NCBI RefSeq assembly: GCF_025399195.1 | Contig: NW_026252089.1 | Coordinates: forward strand, 62,001 to 126,000 | Reading direction: 5' to 3' | Source: Umbelopsis ramanniana AG | Taxonomy: Eukaryota > Mucoromycota > Umbelopsidomycetes > Umbelopsidales > Umbelopsidaceae | DNA: 64,000 nucleotides | Position numbers and translations under genes: made by a program | In this document: positions 34,630-47,504 of the stretch, piece by piece | How the letters are laid out: the number at the start of each line of letters is the position of its first letter | How positions within the stretch are numbered: position 1 is the first letter of the stretch | The notes under the pieces: generated by a model | The model's database searches: none | Told to the model about the DNA's origin: nothing | What the model saw: the letters and a program-made list of their open reading frames with translations, nothing else

Positions 34630-36558
34630 ATGTCTTCCAAATACTCTACTTTACCTGACATTGTAAGTCAACTTAGCTTCATCTTTACTCAGGGTCCCTT
34701 TCGCTTATGATGTTATGTTAGGATGACCAACCTGATGTCTTTGAAACAGAAGACAGCGAAGGGAACGATCACATTCGCAGCTTTGAGAGTCAGGTACAGT
34801 TGATATGGGGATTGGAATTATACAATACCAACAATTATCATCGTGTTTAAACGCATGTAAACGATGTAGGAAGCGCAATATAGTGATGACGAAAACGAAG
34901 ACGTCGATAAGCAAGGAGTGCCACTCAAAGACGCCGCTTCACGTTTCCAGGGAGCGGTTGTAGATGCATCTGACACAGGTAACGCCCTACCTGCAACCTT
35001 AGATTCCTTTTCAGATCTCCGGTTTTTGCTAATTCGGCAACATAGATTTTTCAGATCGTCTGACTCGACGCCGTAAGGCCATGTATCGAACTTTCATTAA
35101 ACGGTCAACATTGGAAACATCGGAATATGAGCTACTTCCGAAAGATCCTACATTGCATGAGACGTCACTTCAAAAGCTCCGTCGCCTTCAATACGAACTC
35201 CAGGAGCTGTCGGATGAAGTTGAAAAGAAGAAGGTTTGATCTGACTTATGCAACATTGAAAAGCCCATGTGTCATTCATGCTGAAACCGTGGATGAATTT
35301 CCTTTCCAGGAGGATGAAGTGACCAGTACAGAAGTGCGTCAGGGCGACCTCCTGTCGCAGATATCATACCTACAGTCTGACCTCTCTCGAATCAGCAGCA
35401 GTCTTACTGGCCGCGGAGAGGATGAGCAGGATGGATTGACAGCACAGGCCGCAGAGGCTCGACAACTAATCAAACAATTGGAAGTGTACAAAAGCATCGT
35501 TGCTGCTGACGACCATGTTCCAAATGAGCAAGAGAAAGGTGCTGCCCCAGCTAAAGATGCAAATGGAGAGGTATGCCATACCCCATCACGACTGCGTTTT
35601 ACAAGTATGGCTGACGCAGCATTTCTTTTTTCAATAGACTTTGACCTATGAATTGTTTTACAACCCTAAAACAGCGCAACATTTCAAGCAAGCCCAAATT
35701 GTTGAGATCGATAGCCGTATTGCAAAGCTTGAACAATTGATCGGTTACAGCTCTGGTGATAACGTCGATAGCTTGGTCAGTGGCTCAAGGCAAAGAATGC
35801 GCCGATCGTCTGAACAAGTGGCTAACCGTATCACTTCCTTATACAGCCAAATAACCTGTCATCGACCTCCATTGTTGCCTTGGTGTCGAAGCTGGAAAAG
35901 CAAATGACTGTCTTATCTCAACCAAGACATTTGGACATGATTAGCAGACGAGTCAAATTGGTCAACAGTGAACTCGATAAACTCAACGAGCTTAAGCATG
36001 GGAAAGGCGAAGCTATTAACAACAGCAGTTACGGGAACAACCAGAAAAACGGAGAAGTAAATGCTGTCTCAGATGCTACGGACGATAGAGTATGTATTTT
36101 AAGGATGACTGTGTAACAGAAGTGTCTGTGTAGAATTAACCGTCCTGTCTTTAGATCAACACTCTATTTGACTTGATGAAGAAAGTCGAACCTATGTTAA
36201 ACATAACTCCGGCAGTACTCACACGATTAAAGGCTCTTCAGGGGCTTCATACGGAGTCTGCAACATTCTCTGAGTCGATCAAGATGATATCTGAGGAACA
36301 GGCGAAAATCACTGACGAGTTAGAAAATTTAGGTGGAGTCAGCAACAAGGTGAGCTGGAAAATTCGGGGAGAATTTTTTTTTTTTTTCAAAGTGGCGTGC
36401 TCTGGGTGAATTCGTCTTGATACTGACACAACGTGATTTCGCAGCTGCAAAAATCCTTCCAAGAAAACGATGCCAATATACAAGCTAATATGCAAATCAT
36501 GGATGATAGAATGACAGATCTTCTTCGTCGCATCAATAATCTAAATACCAGTTCCTAA
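34630..36558 (+). CDS. JNM1: Dynamitin, dynactin p50 subunit (DCTN2/Jnm1)
   Basis: Subunit of dynactin, which links dynein to cargo. Nine exons (34630-34662, 34722-34793, 34870-34978, 35046-35233, 35310-35570, 35638-35775, 35847-36089, 36155-36349, 36445-36558) give 450 residues. The N-terminus MSSKYSTLPDIDDQPDVFET matches the dynamitin p150-shoulder peptide, with PDVFET as the hallmark. An acidic stretch and a basic RLTRRRKAMY segment follow, and then long heptad-rich coiled coils (about 120-200, 260-330, 370-450). The exon 4 acceptor could also lie 9 nt later (35055) without changing the frame; the earlier site was chosen because it yields DFSDR, which I recall as conserved. Most introns lie in phase 0. 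Its co-oriented neighbours show no functional link beyond trafficking. Confidence 0.92.
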
Positions 36559-37099
36559 ATCCTTTTTATTTTGTTACCTATACCCTCAAAGCAAAATCAA
36601 AATATGAAATGATACATGCCTTTAAGAGACACTGGTTTGAAGTAGAGCAAAAAATTTCGGTTCAAAAACTGATGATTTTAAAAACCGGTTTTGCTGGGTA
36701 TCACTGTTATCACAAATTAAACCCTTATCGTTTACCATGATTTCTGTGATAGACATAGAAGTGCTCTCCTCTGCCTAATCTAATACTTCATAAAATGGTT
36801 CACTAGCATGAATGGCGTCTAAATGGTTTCAGGTTGTTACATGCAAGAATTTTTCATGACGTTGCCTAGGCCGGCCAAATGGCGGCGCATTATGTGGAAA
36901 ATGTGTCATTCGGGATGGATGGTTCCAAAAAATTTTCTGGCGGGTGGAATATGCTATTGGAACCCTGGGGTTTCATCGCCCAAATTTTTTGTAAGGTATA
37001 TAGACCGCCTGATGGACCCTCTTTCACCGATTTTTTCAGTCAAGTTAATTCTCACTTCACTTTCCCTTATCTTCACCCTTATTACCAACAACTCAAAGG
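36559..37099. other. Promoter region of the acetate-type permease gene
   Basis: No gene is seen. It contains a TATATA at 36997 and a CT-rich tract just before the start codon. A CTGGGG near 36965 fits the loose Mig/CreA consensus, but a single hexamer is weak evidence. Confidence 0.45.
36997..37002 (+). promoter_or_regulatory. TATA box of the acetate-type permease gene
   Basis: TATATA about 100 bp before the ATG, followed by a pyrimidine-rich leader. A strong TATA with a CT-rich leader is typical of highly or inducibly expressed fungal genes. Confidence 0.55.
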
Positions 37100-37801
37100 A
37101 TGTCTGCACGGTACTTTCCAGGATCTACTTTTCATGATACCAATAGCATCGAAACCATCAACAACAATGAGAAGCATCCTCGTGATTTGGAGCAAGCTCC
37201 AGTCGAATTCCACGCTGTAAAGCGTACCATGGGAAACCCTAGTGTTCTTGGTCTATGGTCTTTTGGCATGGTCACCATCTTATTGGGTACTTATAACCTA
37301 TTTTTGCCTACCACCAGTAACCACATCATCTTCCCAAGTGGCTTTATGTTTGGCGGTCTGGCTCAATTTATCGCTGGCTTTATGGACTTCTGGTACGGCG
37401 GAACCTTTGGAGGAACTGTCTTCGTCTCCTATGGTGCTTTCTGGACTGGACAAGCCCTCATGATGTTGCAACAGTTCTCATCTACTCTTGATGCTTATAC
37501 CACCAAGGCTGATGCAGATATCGCAACAGGCATCTATCATATCTTCTGGGCAGCATATACTTTCTTCCTTTTCGGAATCTCTTTGAAGGTCAAAGGCGGT
37601 AACTTCCTTTTGAACTGGTGTCTCGCCTTCGTCGGTATTACCTTACTTTTGGAGGCATTGCAAGCTTTTACTGGACTTTATGTCCTTCTTCGTATTTCTG
37701 GTGTCACTGCCTACCTCGCCGCCATTGGCGCATACTACAAAGGTTTGGCCGAGCTTATGGAAGAACAAGACGTCGACATATACATTGGTTACAGACATTA
37801 A
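37100..37801 (+). CDS. GPR1/FUN34/YaaH-family acetate/succinate-type permease
   Basis: Membrane protein of the AceTr family; characterised relatives (yeast Ady2, bacterial SatP) take up acetate with protons. A single exon encodes 233 residues. A hydrophilic N-terminus (about 45 residues) precedes the family signature GNPSVLGLWSFG (a variant of NPxPLGL). Six hydrophobic segments follow, with GGLAQFIAGFMDFWYGGTFGG and YGAFWTG between helices 2 and 3, as in the family. The C-terminal tail is short and acidic (LMEEQDVDIY). Length is typical. The ATG follows a CT-rich leader, and a TATA box lies about 100 bp upstream. The preferred substrate cannot be read from the sequence. Confidence 0.93.
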   Translation: MSARYFPGSTFHDTNSIETINNNEKHPRDLEQAPVEFHAVKRTMGNPSVLGLWSFGMVTILLGTYNLFLPTTSNHIIFPSGFMFGGLAQFIAGFMDFWYGGTFGGTVFVSYGAFWTGQALMMLQQFSSTLDAYTTKADADIATGIYHIFWAAYTFFLFGISLKVKGGNFLLNWCLAFVGITLLLEALQAFTGLYVLLRISGVTAYLAAIGAYYKGLAELMEEQDVDIYIGYRH

Positions 37802-38464
37802 ATGTTCCATTAGAACCAATTCACTATTAATGTACATACATAATCATAGACACTTTCCTTCATTGACTTTCATTTCACTATCAAAACCTCATTTGCTTAG
37901 CATATACGCATTCAAAAATCATAAAATAACACCTCAAATCTAATGTCAAGTCTGTAATCAATTGAATGAAGATTAACACCCCTCCCGCTCAATGTTGGGC
38001 GATTTGACATACTTCCTTCCATTACCTCTATCTGCTTTATCAACGTACTTGAGATAACATCATTGCTGCATGGGAACATATATCGATCGACAACGTTGAC
38101 TTGAAAAAGCATAATTTTTTTAAGTCTCGTGAATCGCATGGCGGTGTTTCACATAATGTCTTGATCCATTGTTCACTTGACTATCAATGTTCATGGGAGC
38201 TTTTTTAGGTTTGTTTTCCCATCTGTTCAACAGATGAACGCTACACCCTTTGTGGAATCCTAAAGTCTGCCAAAATGGGAAAGCGATAGATCACTTGAAA
38301 ACGAAACACCTTGAGATGATATTCATGGACGTATCGAACATCAACGTAATTGTGTTACTTCAGTTCTCGCGATTTAAATTTTAATAGTGAAACAATGGTT
38401 ACAAGGGGTTGAGAGGCGACATACAGGAGAGTTTTTAGATATACATTTAAGAGAGATCAGGCCA
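37802..38464. other. Convergent intergenic region with a 17-bp palindrome
   Basis: 3' flanks of the permease and of the FAD oxidoreductase. The only notable element is the near-perfect palindrome CATCTGTTCAACAGATG at 38220-38236. No gene is seen. Confidence 0.45.
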
Positions 38465-39723
38465 TCAACAGCGTCCTTTTGGGTTGACAGCAGCTACTGT
38501 GGCTGAATCAACACTTGTTATCTGGCCATCATCAATGAGCTCTGCTAGCATTAATCCAGTAACTGGTGCATTCAAAATACCCCAGCACGAGTGTCCAGTG
38601 GCGATATATACACCACGGGAGTTAGGATGCTCTCCAATCAATGGAAGGCCATCCTTTGATGTAGGAAGATAACATGCTTGTGCAGCCACGAGATCAGCTC
38701 CTTCCAAATGTGATGGCGATGCAGCTGCAGCAAGTTGACGAAGAGTGGCGATGGAAGATTGCTTTATCTGGATTTTTGTCGCCGACAAAGGTAGTGGTTC
38801 ATCATCAGTCTCCCCGCATATATAAACAGTGGAATCCGGTCTAGGGTATATCTAGATAGAAAAGATTTAGAGAACGGACCAGGCGTATTATGTGTGTGTG
38901 TGCTTTTTTTTTGTTTTTACCTCTGGGTCATAAAAGTTGCGGTTTAACTGAATGCTGCAAAACAAAGCTTGGGCAGGCACTTCACTGTTGGGTTTCAATA
39001 CTATACTATGGGCGCGTGCTGCAATGATAGGCAGTTTCCCTCTTGGTGACTTGCTGGATCTCATAGGTAGCGTACTGCTCCATGGACCCATGCACACTAC
39101 AACAGCATCACCATGGATCTCAGTATCGTTGTCCAGTATTACTCCTGTCAACTCGTTGGTCGAACTGTCCCATACTAGACTTTTTACGCCTTGGCCGCAC
39201 AGCACTTCCACACCTCGGTTTTTAGCTTCGTCAATGAGCTTGTTGGTAAAATAGTAAGGATGTACTTGAGCAGTCGTTTTCTTGCTTCCCATAGACTGAA
39301 TTCGTTCAACTTTCGAAGTGTCGAGCCACGAAATTTCGCCGAGTTTTTTGCCATCTGCGGCAGACCCCATGGTAACAGCATACGTATCGACTTTACGATA
39401 GCCGTAAGATTCCCCATTCAGTTCTTCAGCAAGCTCTTCGTGCATCCGAAAAGATTTACTGGATAGAGGTCCTAGCTCCGTCGATTCTGACCTTTTGATG
39501 TATTGTCAGTTCACCATCGTTTCACCGCTTCTATACACCTCCCATCGACTTACCAGTCGAGTGCTAAGAACCCTCCACTTTTTCCGGACGCAGCTTGTGC
39601 CACACCAGTTTTTTCAACGACAGTAATTTTGAGATTGGGATTTTTCTTTGAAAGAAAATAGCTCACCGAAGCTCCAACAGCTCCAGCGCCGATAATAATA
39701 ACATGTTTGTGGTTATTTGACAT
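38465..39723 (-). CDS. TDA3: FAD-dependent oxidoreductase of the D-amino-acid oxidase superfamily (Tda3-like)
   Basis: Three exons (39723-39554, 39491-38921, 38851-38465) give 375 residues. The N-terminus carries the dinucleotide-binding fold VIIIGAGAVGASVSYFL followed by an acidic strand end (VVEK), then ASGKSGGFLALDW, typical of DAO-superfamily FAD enzymes. The C-terminal half has a GLPLIGEHPNSRGVYIATGHSCWGI stretch where the FAD site is completed. Overall length and motif spacing resemble yeast Tda3 (a protein linked to endosome-to-Golgi recycling) and its fungal relatives. Which amine substrate, if any, it oxidises is unknown. There is no clear signal peptide or PTS1. An alternative reading is a generic FAD oxidoreductase. 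Confidence 0.85.
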
Positions 39724-40899
39724 AATGCGAAAGTTGGAATTGTCGAGATTTATGAGTGTCGTCCCAAGATCAGACAGCGTTTCTTTTTAAGTTTACATCG
39801 AGATGAAATGATGGCGGGTCACGTGCGTGACAACCTATGCCGAATCAGGCGTGTAATTACGTTGGCTACAATGCTTTGGATCAGTAGACAAAGGAGGTTC
39901 ATATTAAGCCATATTGCAAGGGACATATATTATCATCTGGTTGCAGTATGGGTGATTACCGTGTGCACCCATCGTCATCATTTTGTTCTGCTAATATTCT
40001 GTTATGTAGAGTATGCAGTTGTTCAGTTAAGTAGGAAACCACTTATACACCCACCGCATTCCCGCCAACGAAGATAATATTGACAGCCCGAATGTAGTAA
40101 ATCTCTGAACTTAAAAGACGTCTATCAGATTCTATCGTTTACTTACCGCCGAATTCACTTTTCTGGTAATACTCACCCCGCACGTTGGGCGGCGAGCTGC
40201 CGTTGACCATAATTACGTGTGAAAAAATGATAAAAAGATCCTACACGTTCCTTTTACACTTTATGATGTGATTGTGATGAATATCCCTTTTTTTTTGTCT
40301 TGCTCTTCTCTATCGTCAAGTTTCGGTATTGTCAGTCACCTTTAACAGTGTGCCTTTCCATGCCGGCAAACTTGTGTTGATGAAGGAAGGTTGGGTTTTC
40401 CATGTCTTGTCAACAGAGTAAGGTGGTATATTTACCGAATGATGGCATAACGCATTTAAAGAATAAGATAAGGGCTGTTGACGGTATAGCGGCATAGGGT
40501 AAGGATAAAGAGGACAAGAGACTTGGTAGCAAGCAATCTCGTTCAAAAAAAGGCTGTTTATGTTGTGAAGGTTCAATATATGCATGTTAAAGTGAATTTC
40601 AAGGCACTCAAAAATAAAAATTCAACCAATATTCATGAATGATCCTTGGCTTCATAAATCAATACGTCTTTTAGCGCGGACAAAATGATATACAGTATGT
40701 TGAGATTCAATGGTGCGTCCAAATTTAGCAATCAATTGGTCTGTGCGCAGTTGGCGCATGCTACGTAGCACTCTTTGCAGACGTGATCAAACGGTCTAGT
40801 CAACAGTATCAGCAAAAAATATTGCTTCCATCTCTAGGTAGCTCACATCTGTAAAAAAAAAAAAAAATTGACTTGCACAAAAAAAAATGCAAAAAGGAA
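39724..40899. other. Intergenic region between TDA3 and tRNA-Thr
   Basis: AT-rich. Open frames at 39808-40077 (+) and 40316-40585 (-) show no family motif, so I do not call them genes. Confidence 0.45.
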
Positions 40900-40972
40900 T
40901 GCCTTCTACCAGAATCGAACTAGTGACCTTCTGCTTACTAGGCAGACGCTCTGCCAACTGAGCCAAGAAGGC
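40900..40972 (-). tRNA. tRNA-Thr (anticodon AGT)
   Basis: The minus strand folds as a cloverleaf. Acceptor stem GCCTTCT/AGAAGGC, D-arm GCTCAGTTGGCAGAGC, anticodon stem TCTGC/GCAGA with loop CTAGTAA giving AGT, and T-arm ACTAG-TTCGATT-CTGGT. The discriminator is A and there is no intron. T-runs directly downstream on the minus strand fit Pol III termination. Confidence 0.95.
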
Positions 40973-42307
40973 AATTTCTTATTTGGGAAATTTTGATATT
41001 ATACTTGTTCCCTTGAACATAAAAGCACACATCCATCAACACTTGGTATCATTTGCTTGGCTTTTCTTACTAATAGTTTACTTCAAAAGAAGCTCCATAT
41101 AGATATTGAAAAAATTAAAATTGATTTGCGCTTGTTTGAAAAGAATATCTATAGTAGAAAGTACAGTTGGACGCTTGAAAATTTTTCTCTGATGATTGCC
41201 TATTGTATATTTCAATATAACCATCTGACAAGCAACATCTTAAATATATGGATGCTTAATTTATCATCTAAAAAGTGATATCCACCTTATTTTTGACTGA
41301 AACGGAGTTATCACATGCATCATGACTGTAAAGAGTCGTACTGGAAAGTGCACTTAGATTTGATGGATATCATTAGCAAATCTCACAAAGTACGCTGTGA
41401 TAATATAGCGTCCTTTACATGCTTCTACCACATGCTGTTCTCTAGGAAACGCATATAAGAGCGTAAAAAGTATTTGGGAGATATGAGCAGAATTTCATTT
41501 TCAAATGACAGTATGTCTCCCCGTCAATACGTAAAAATCGCCTGTCCAGTCCACTCCCTACAATATATATCTAGATCAAATAAAGAGACTTGCCAAGTTG
41601 ACACGAATTTTCCGTCATATAGGTAGGGCCAACCACTATTTTATTGCCCTATGACTGGATTTAAATTGAATTTTTCTTTGAAGGTAGCCTTTCGATCCGA
41701 TACTAGTAGTTAAAAGGACTGTTGAAAATGTAATGAAGTGATAACAAACTCGTCTGAAAGCGCCTGTCTGCAAAGTTTATTTCACAATCCGAATTTCGAA
41801 ATGCTAAAGCCACTTACGGCTATACAGCTCATCAGTAGTCATATCCCCGTTTATGTTTGTCTACATTGAATTTCATATATCCTAGAAGAAAAAAGGTTAC
41901 GATACTACTACGGTGGGGTTTTGCTCAGGTAGCTGTAGTCTGACGGTTCTCTTGGGATATGCAAGTCCCGACTATTTTATACACCAAAAAAATAAAAAAA
42001 TTGGTTCCAGCAATATTAGATTTACAATTAAAAACGTGGTAGGGAGAGATATCTGCTAAAAATTAGGATGATTCAAAACATATCTTTCTAATAGAATTGC
42101 TAGTTCAAGTAGCCAATATTCTAAGAGAAAGATTCCGTGCCGTTTTTTACAATTTTATTGCAACAGAAATATCGCCAGGGTTTATATGACAAAATTACGT
42201 TTTCTACCACATATATCCGTATTCTATGACATCACGTCGGTCAGATAGGCGACATACGCGGCCGCGCTAAGTGTTCACACCTTGTCAAAGCAACCTTAGT
42301 GATCACC
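40973..42307. other. AT-rich gene-poor region
   Basis: No supported gene. An open frame at 41057-41278 is Lys/Ile/Leu-rich, as expected of AT-rich DNA. A stretch near 41920-41977 has weak tRNA-like internal-promoter features. The final 100 bases form the RPT3 promoter and include a GC-rich GCGGCCGCGC patch near 42257. Confidence 0.45.
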
Positions 42308-43751
<1,444 letters not shown>

Positions 43752-43817
43752 CCACCCGACTGACAGTAATAAAAATTTGTTTGTCTTCTCTTTTTTTTTC
43801 TACATCCTTTTTTACAC

Positions 43818-45101
43818 ATGGACGAACTATTTTCAAAGCTAGCTCTTCAGACAGCAAATACAGTAACTCGGATAGCGATCAACCATGCAACAAATGCAGC
43901 ACTGGTTAGTTTAGAACATGATATGAACCGTTTCCATTGGATTTGATAATTGAGACTCCCAGGGCCCTAAAGAGAAGTGTGACCTCTTACTTGCTAAAGC
44001 AACCCAAGACAAAGCAACAACAGCATGGTATTGAAGATCTCCAGAGACAATTGGATCTACGGATAAAAAATCTAAAGGTATGAAATGGAGTGAACCGTAG
44101 CAATCCAAGGCGATCTGACTTACGCGCCTTTCCATTGACAGCCTACGATTGACATCATTGCCAGGCGAGTAGCGGATGGGCAAGAAGACTTAGAGCCGGC
44201 TTTGGAAATGTGCAAAGACCTACGACGAGATATTGATAGCTTCGGTGCTGATATTGACATGGAGTCAAAGACAACCACAACCACGCCCGACTTTGTGGCA
44301 CTGCAACTTCGTAACGTCTTACAAAGAGTGGATGATACCATCCCGTGGTTGCAGCTAGCTTTACGAACATCGGATATTGAAAAAGGCACGCGAAGAGGAG
44401 CAAATGCCTCGACTTCTCGTTTGCTGAGAGCTGCGTCTGTTCTACGTCAATGCAAGGATGGCGACAAAACAATCGAGTTCAACTTGCGATTGTATTCTAT
44501 GTTCCTTGGCAATGTCCGACCCAGTACGGCGAAGGACTTTACTTGGAAGGAAGACTACCATAAGTGCAAGGTCACTATAACCAAGAAGTCGGCATTCAAG
44601 TACGAGCTTAATATCGAAGAAGACTTAGATGATTTGAGGTATCATGAGGAAGGTGAAAAGGCCGGACAGCTCAACTTTGACATCAGTGATCTCCAAAGAA
44701 TGTATTATACCAAGAGCGGCGAACTTTTGAACATTGAAGATTCCAAAACACCTGTACTAGTATTAAAGATAACCAAGAGTGCTGCTGCTAATATCGCTGA
44801 GACTTCATCAGACAGCAAGGGCAATACGTCCACGCTGAAGACCATCAGCAGTGACGAAGCGCACGCTGCAACATGGTACGCTCTGGAAGAATGGAAGGAG
44901 GAGGATGATGATGAGTCTGATAATGAAGACGATGAAACCCCAGAAAAACAAAAAGCACAGGCGTCTGAGACCCAGAAAGTCCCCTTCCATCCGACTCTTC
45001 CTATTCTCGAAGCAACTTTACGACTAGCACAATTGGAAATCACGGAAGAAATGGATGTATTGCAAGCAGGTGATGACTTGATTGATTTATACATGAATTG
45101 A
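43818..45101 (+). CDS. YRB30: Ran-GTP-binding protein of the Yrb30 family
   Basis: Fungal proteins of this family (PF05508) bind Ran-GTP and act in nuclear transport. Exons 43818-43904, 43955-44077 and 44142-45101 give 389 residues starting MDELFSKLALQTANTVTRIA. The N-terminal region is helical, with a basic segment. The middle holds FNLRLYSMFLGNVRPSTAKDFTW and KVTITKKSAFKYELNIEED, and a poly-acidic stretch lies near 310-335. For exon 2 the AG at 43953-43954 must be used: the pyrimidine-better AG at 43961-43962 shifts the frame into a stop. The family call rests on overall pattern recalled from Yrb30 relatives. The 3' end faces the RTG2-like gene 26 bp away. Confidence 0.75.
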
Positions 45102-45127
45102 GTTACATGTGAATGAGATGTTACATA

Positions 45128-46964
45128 TCAGTCCACCTTACGGATTAGGCTGACTGAAAATAAAGGTGCTGCTTCTTCTCTAAAAGATGACTGTTTTGCG
45201 ATTTTTATGATATTATCAAGGATAGAAGAAACGCTAAGCGCATCTACCATTGGGTTAGACTGTGATGGCATATGCACCGCAATCTCTGAGGGTGGATATT
45301 CTTCATCAGTGTATTCTCTAAACGCCGGGAAGATATCGACGCCAAGTTCATCCAAACCGATTCCAGGGTTCAAAGGCGATAAGGCGTAATAGTATTCCAT
45401 GACACGGCCAACGTACATACACACTGCTGCTGCCTTTGGGCCGAGAAGACTAACAATATCTTTGTAGATAGGATCAGCCACCTCTCCGCCTTGTCGATGG
45501 GTCAGAATTAAGGAAAGCGCTGCTCGATGGTGGTGGAGTAAACCGGGGATGTTGGAAAGTTGGCCACCAGCAAGTGGCATGTGGAAACCAATGGTGGCTC
45601 TTGATTCCTTGGGGTAGTGAGTGAAGAGGTTGGACAAGTAAATGGCACAAGGCAACAGACGGTGTAGCTGGAGAGGATGGTTGGGTTCAAGGTAAAAGGG
45701 AGGAATGGCTCTCACGACTTTTTTATACAAACCATTGAATTGATCTTCTGAAAGAGCATATCGAGATGCTTCTGCATATTGTTTGATACCTTCAATTGCT
45801 GGGTCTTTTGATTTTTCCTCCAGGGATAGCATATTGAAACAAACGCCCTGACGAACACCACCTTCACTAAAGTATACGGTTCGCACCTTGAAGACTTTGA
45901 ATAGGGCAAGGACCAAGAAGCTGCAAGCAGGGATCATGGTTGCTCGGCGCTTTGAAATTCGGAAAACTTTGAGTTCCTTAACAAGGTCCTCAGGTGCTCG
46001 ATCGACATATTTCTTGGCCAACTTTTTGAGGGTCTTTCCCGAGATAGAGTATCCATTGATGATAAGTACAGGATACTGGCGGCTACTTTGTTCATTATCG
46101 CCACCATAGAGTTTCGAGTCCGACATACACATATAGCCCAATGCTCGGAATCCACCACCCGAGAGATAGATCGTATGACCATCATTGGCATCACTTTGTG
46201 CTTTGATTCCATCTGGCACCTCAACCTTCTCCAGAGCATCTGTAAGCTCTGCTATCAATTTCTGGGCAAATTTTTCGCGCTCTTCGTCATCATCGTGTTC
46301 AATTAAAAACTTCTTTAGCGCTGCCGCGCCATACGGTAATGAAACGGCGTTTTTACTGCTGCTAAAGCCTTGCTCAGTATTGGAAGTAGTGGAATCGCGA
46401 ATGAGATAGTTCAATTCCACTGATCCACCGCCTAGATCCAAAGCCAATCCACGAACATGATCAAATGAACCTAGAAAAAAAAAAAAGATGAAGACGATAC
46501 AGTGTCAAGAGCGTCAGTTCCCCGACGAAAAAAGAATGAAATGTAGAGAAAAACTAGAATTCATACTAACCAACGATGCCCATAGCCGAGACCAAAGCTT
46601 CTTCCTCCTTACGTAACAGAATTGTTTTCCAACCAGTGGCCTGGAAGATCCTGTCCTGGAATTGCGCTGAATTCTGTGCGATCCGAGTAGCCTCGGTAGC
46701 GATCAAACGGACATTACCAGGGGCAACTCCCGCTTGGTCACATATAGCTTTAAATCTCAAAAAGCTGGTGATGACCTCGTCAATAACGTCCTCAGGGATC
46801 ACTTTGTCGCTGCTTTGGGCGTCAAATAGAGAAATAGGGGCACGTTCCTCGTACAGGACAGGAAGGTGGCGGGCCAGAGAATGTATGATACCAAAGCGAA
46901 TCCCGTTGGATCCCATATCGACCACGCCGAAAGGTGCCTCTACTGGAGGAATTGTCAATGGCAT
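45128..46964 (-). CDS. RTG2: Rtg2-like Ppx/GppA phosphatase-family protein
   Basis: In yeast, Rtg2 senses mitochondrial state and drives retrograde signalling; the fold is that of exopolyphosphatase/ppGpp phosphatases of the actin-like ATPase superfamily. Exons 46964-46571 and 46470-45128 give 578 residues. The phosphate-1 motif is VVDMGSNGIRFG (about 14-25), the family motif LIATEATRIAQN follows near 90, and phosphate-2 is LALDLGGGSVELN near 140. A YLSGGGFRALGY element and a Pro/His-rich C-terminal region follow (LPLAGGQLSNIPG-like). Length is very close to yeast Rtg2 (588). The first ATG of the open frame was taken. Whether it hydrolyses polyphosphate or only senses cannot be told from sequence. 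The 3' end is 26 bp from the convergent YRB30-like gene. Confidence 0.88.
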
Positions 46965-47504
46965 TTTCAAATGGAAGGACTTCTGAAAAGAAAGACGTAA
47001 GGTTGTCTGTTGGTTGACCTGGCAGTGTTTTGAAACAGATCATTGTGAGCGGCGCTTATATTATTTGCCAAAAGTGGCGCCAATCAAACGAATTTGGTGG
47101 ACGTCATTGCATCTGAGTGAAGGAAGCTTGGGGGATATCATGTCAATGGCTAGTAACATAGTGTATAGGTTTCAAATATCCAGGTGTTATTTTTTCCATA
47201 GTCTCTCCAGGTGTGACAGCACGTGAGACATTTGTCCAATGGGTGGTCTTTAAAAGCAAGCATCCATAGAGCTTTCTCCGAGAAAAAGAAAGATCTAGTT
47301 TATTAACTTGGATGCTAGGGTATCAAGGGTACTGCATACATGAACTGGGGAATTGCGAATGTTATGGGGAGGTTCAAGAAAGGTAGTAGCGAGGTATTAT
47401 GATATGTGAACAATAGTCTCCAGTCCAGATACACCCTTTGGGTATATTGGTAAATGAGGGTTAGTGTAGTATTTGGCTGTAGCCGCGGATTGGAGACATG
47501 CTCA
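46965..47504. other. Intergenic region between RTG2-like and SLC41-like genes
   Basis: Contains the RTG2-like promoter on the minus strand and the 3' flank of the transporter gene. No gene is seen. Confidence 0.4.

Noticed and set aside
43955-43972. Use of the CAG acceptor at 43960-43962 in the YRB30-like gene
   Set aside because: It shifts the frame and gives a stop after about 24 codons; the AG eight bases upstream keeps the frame.
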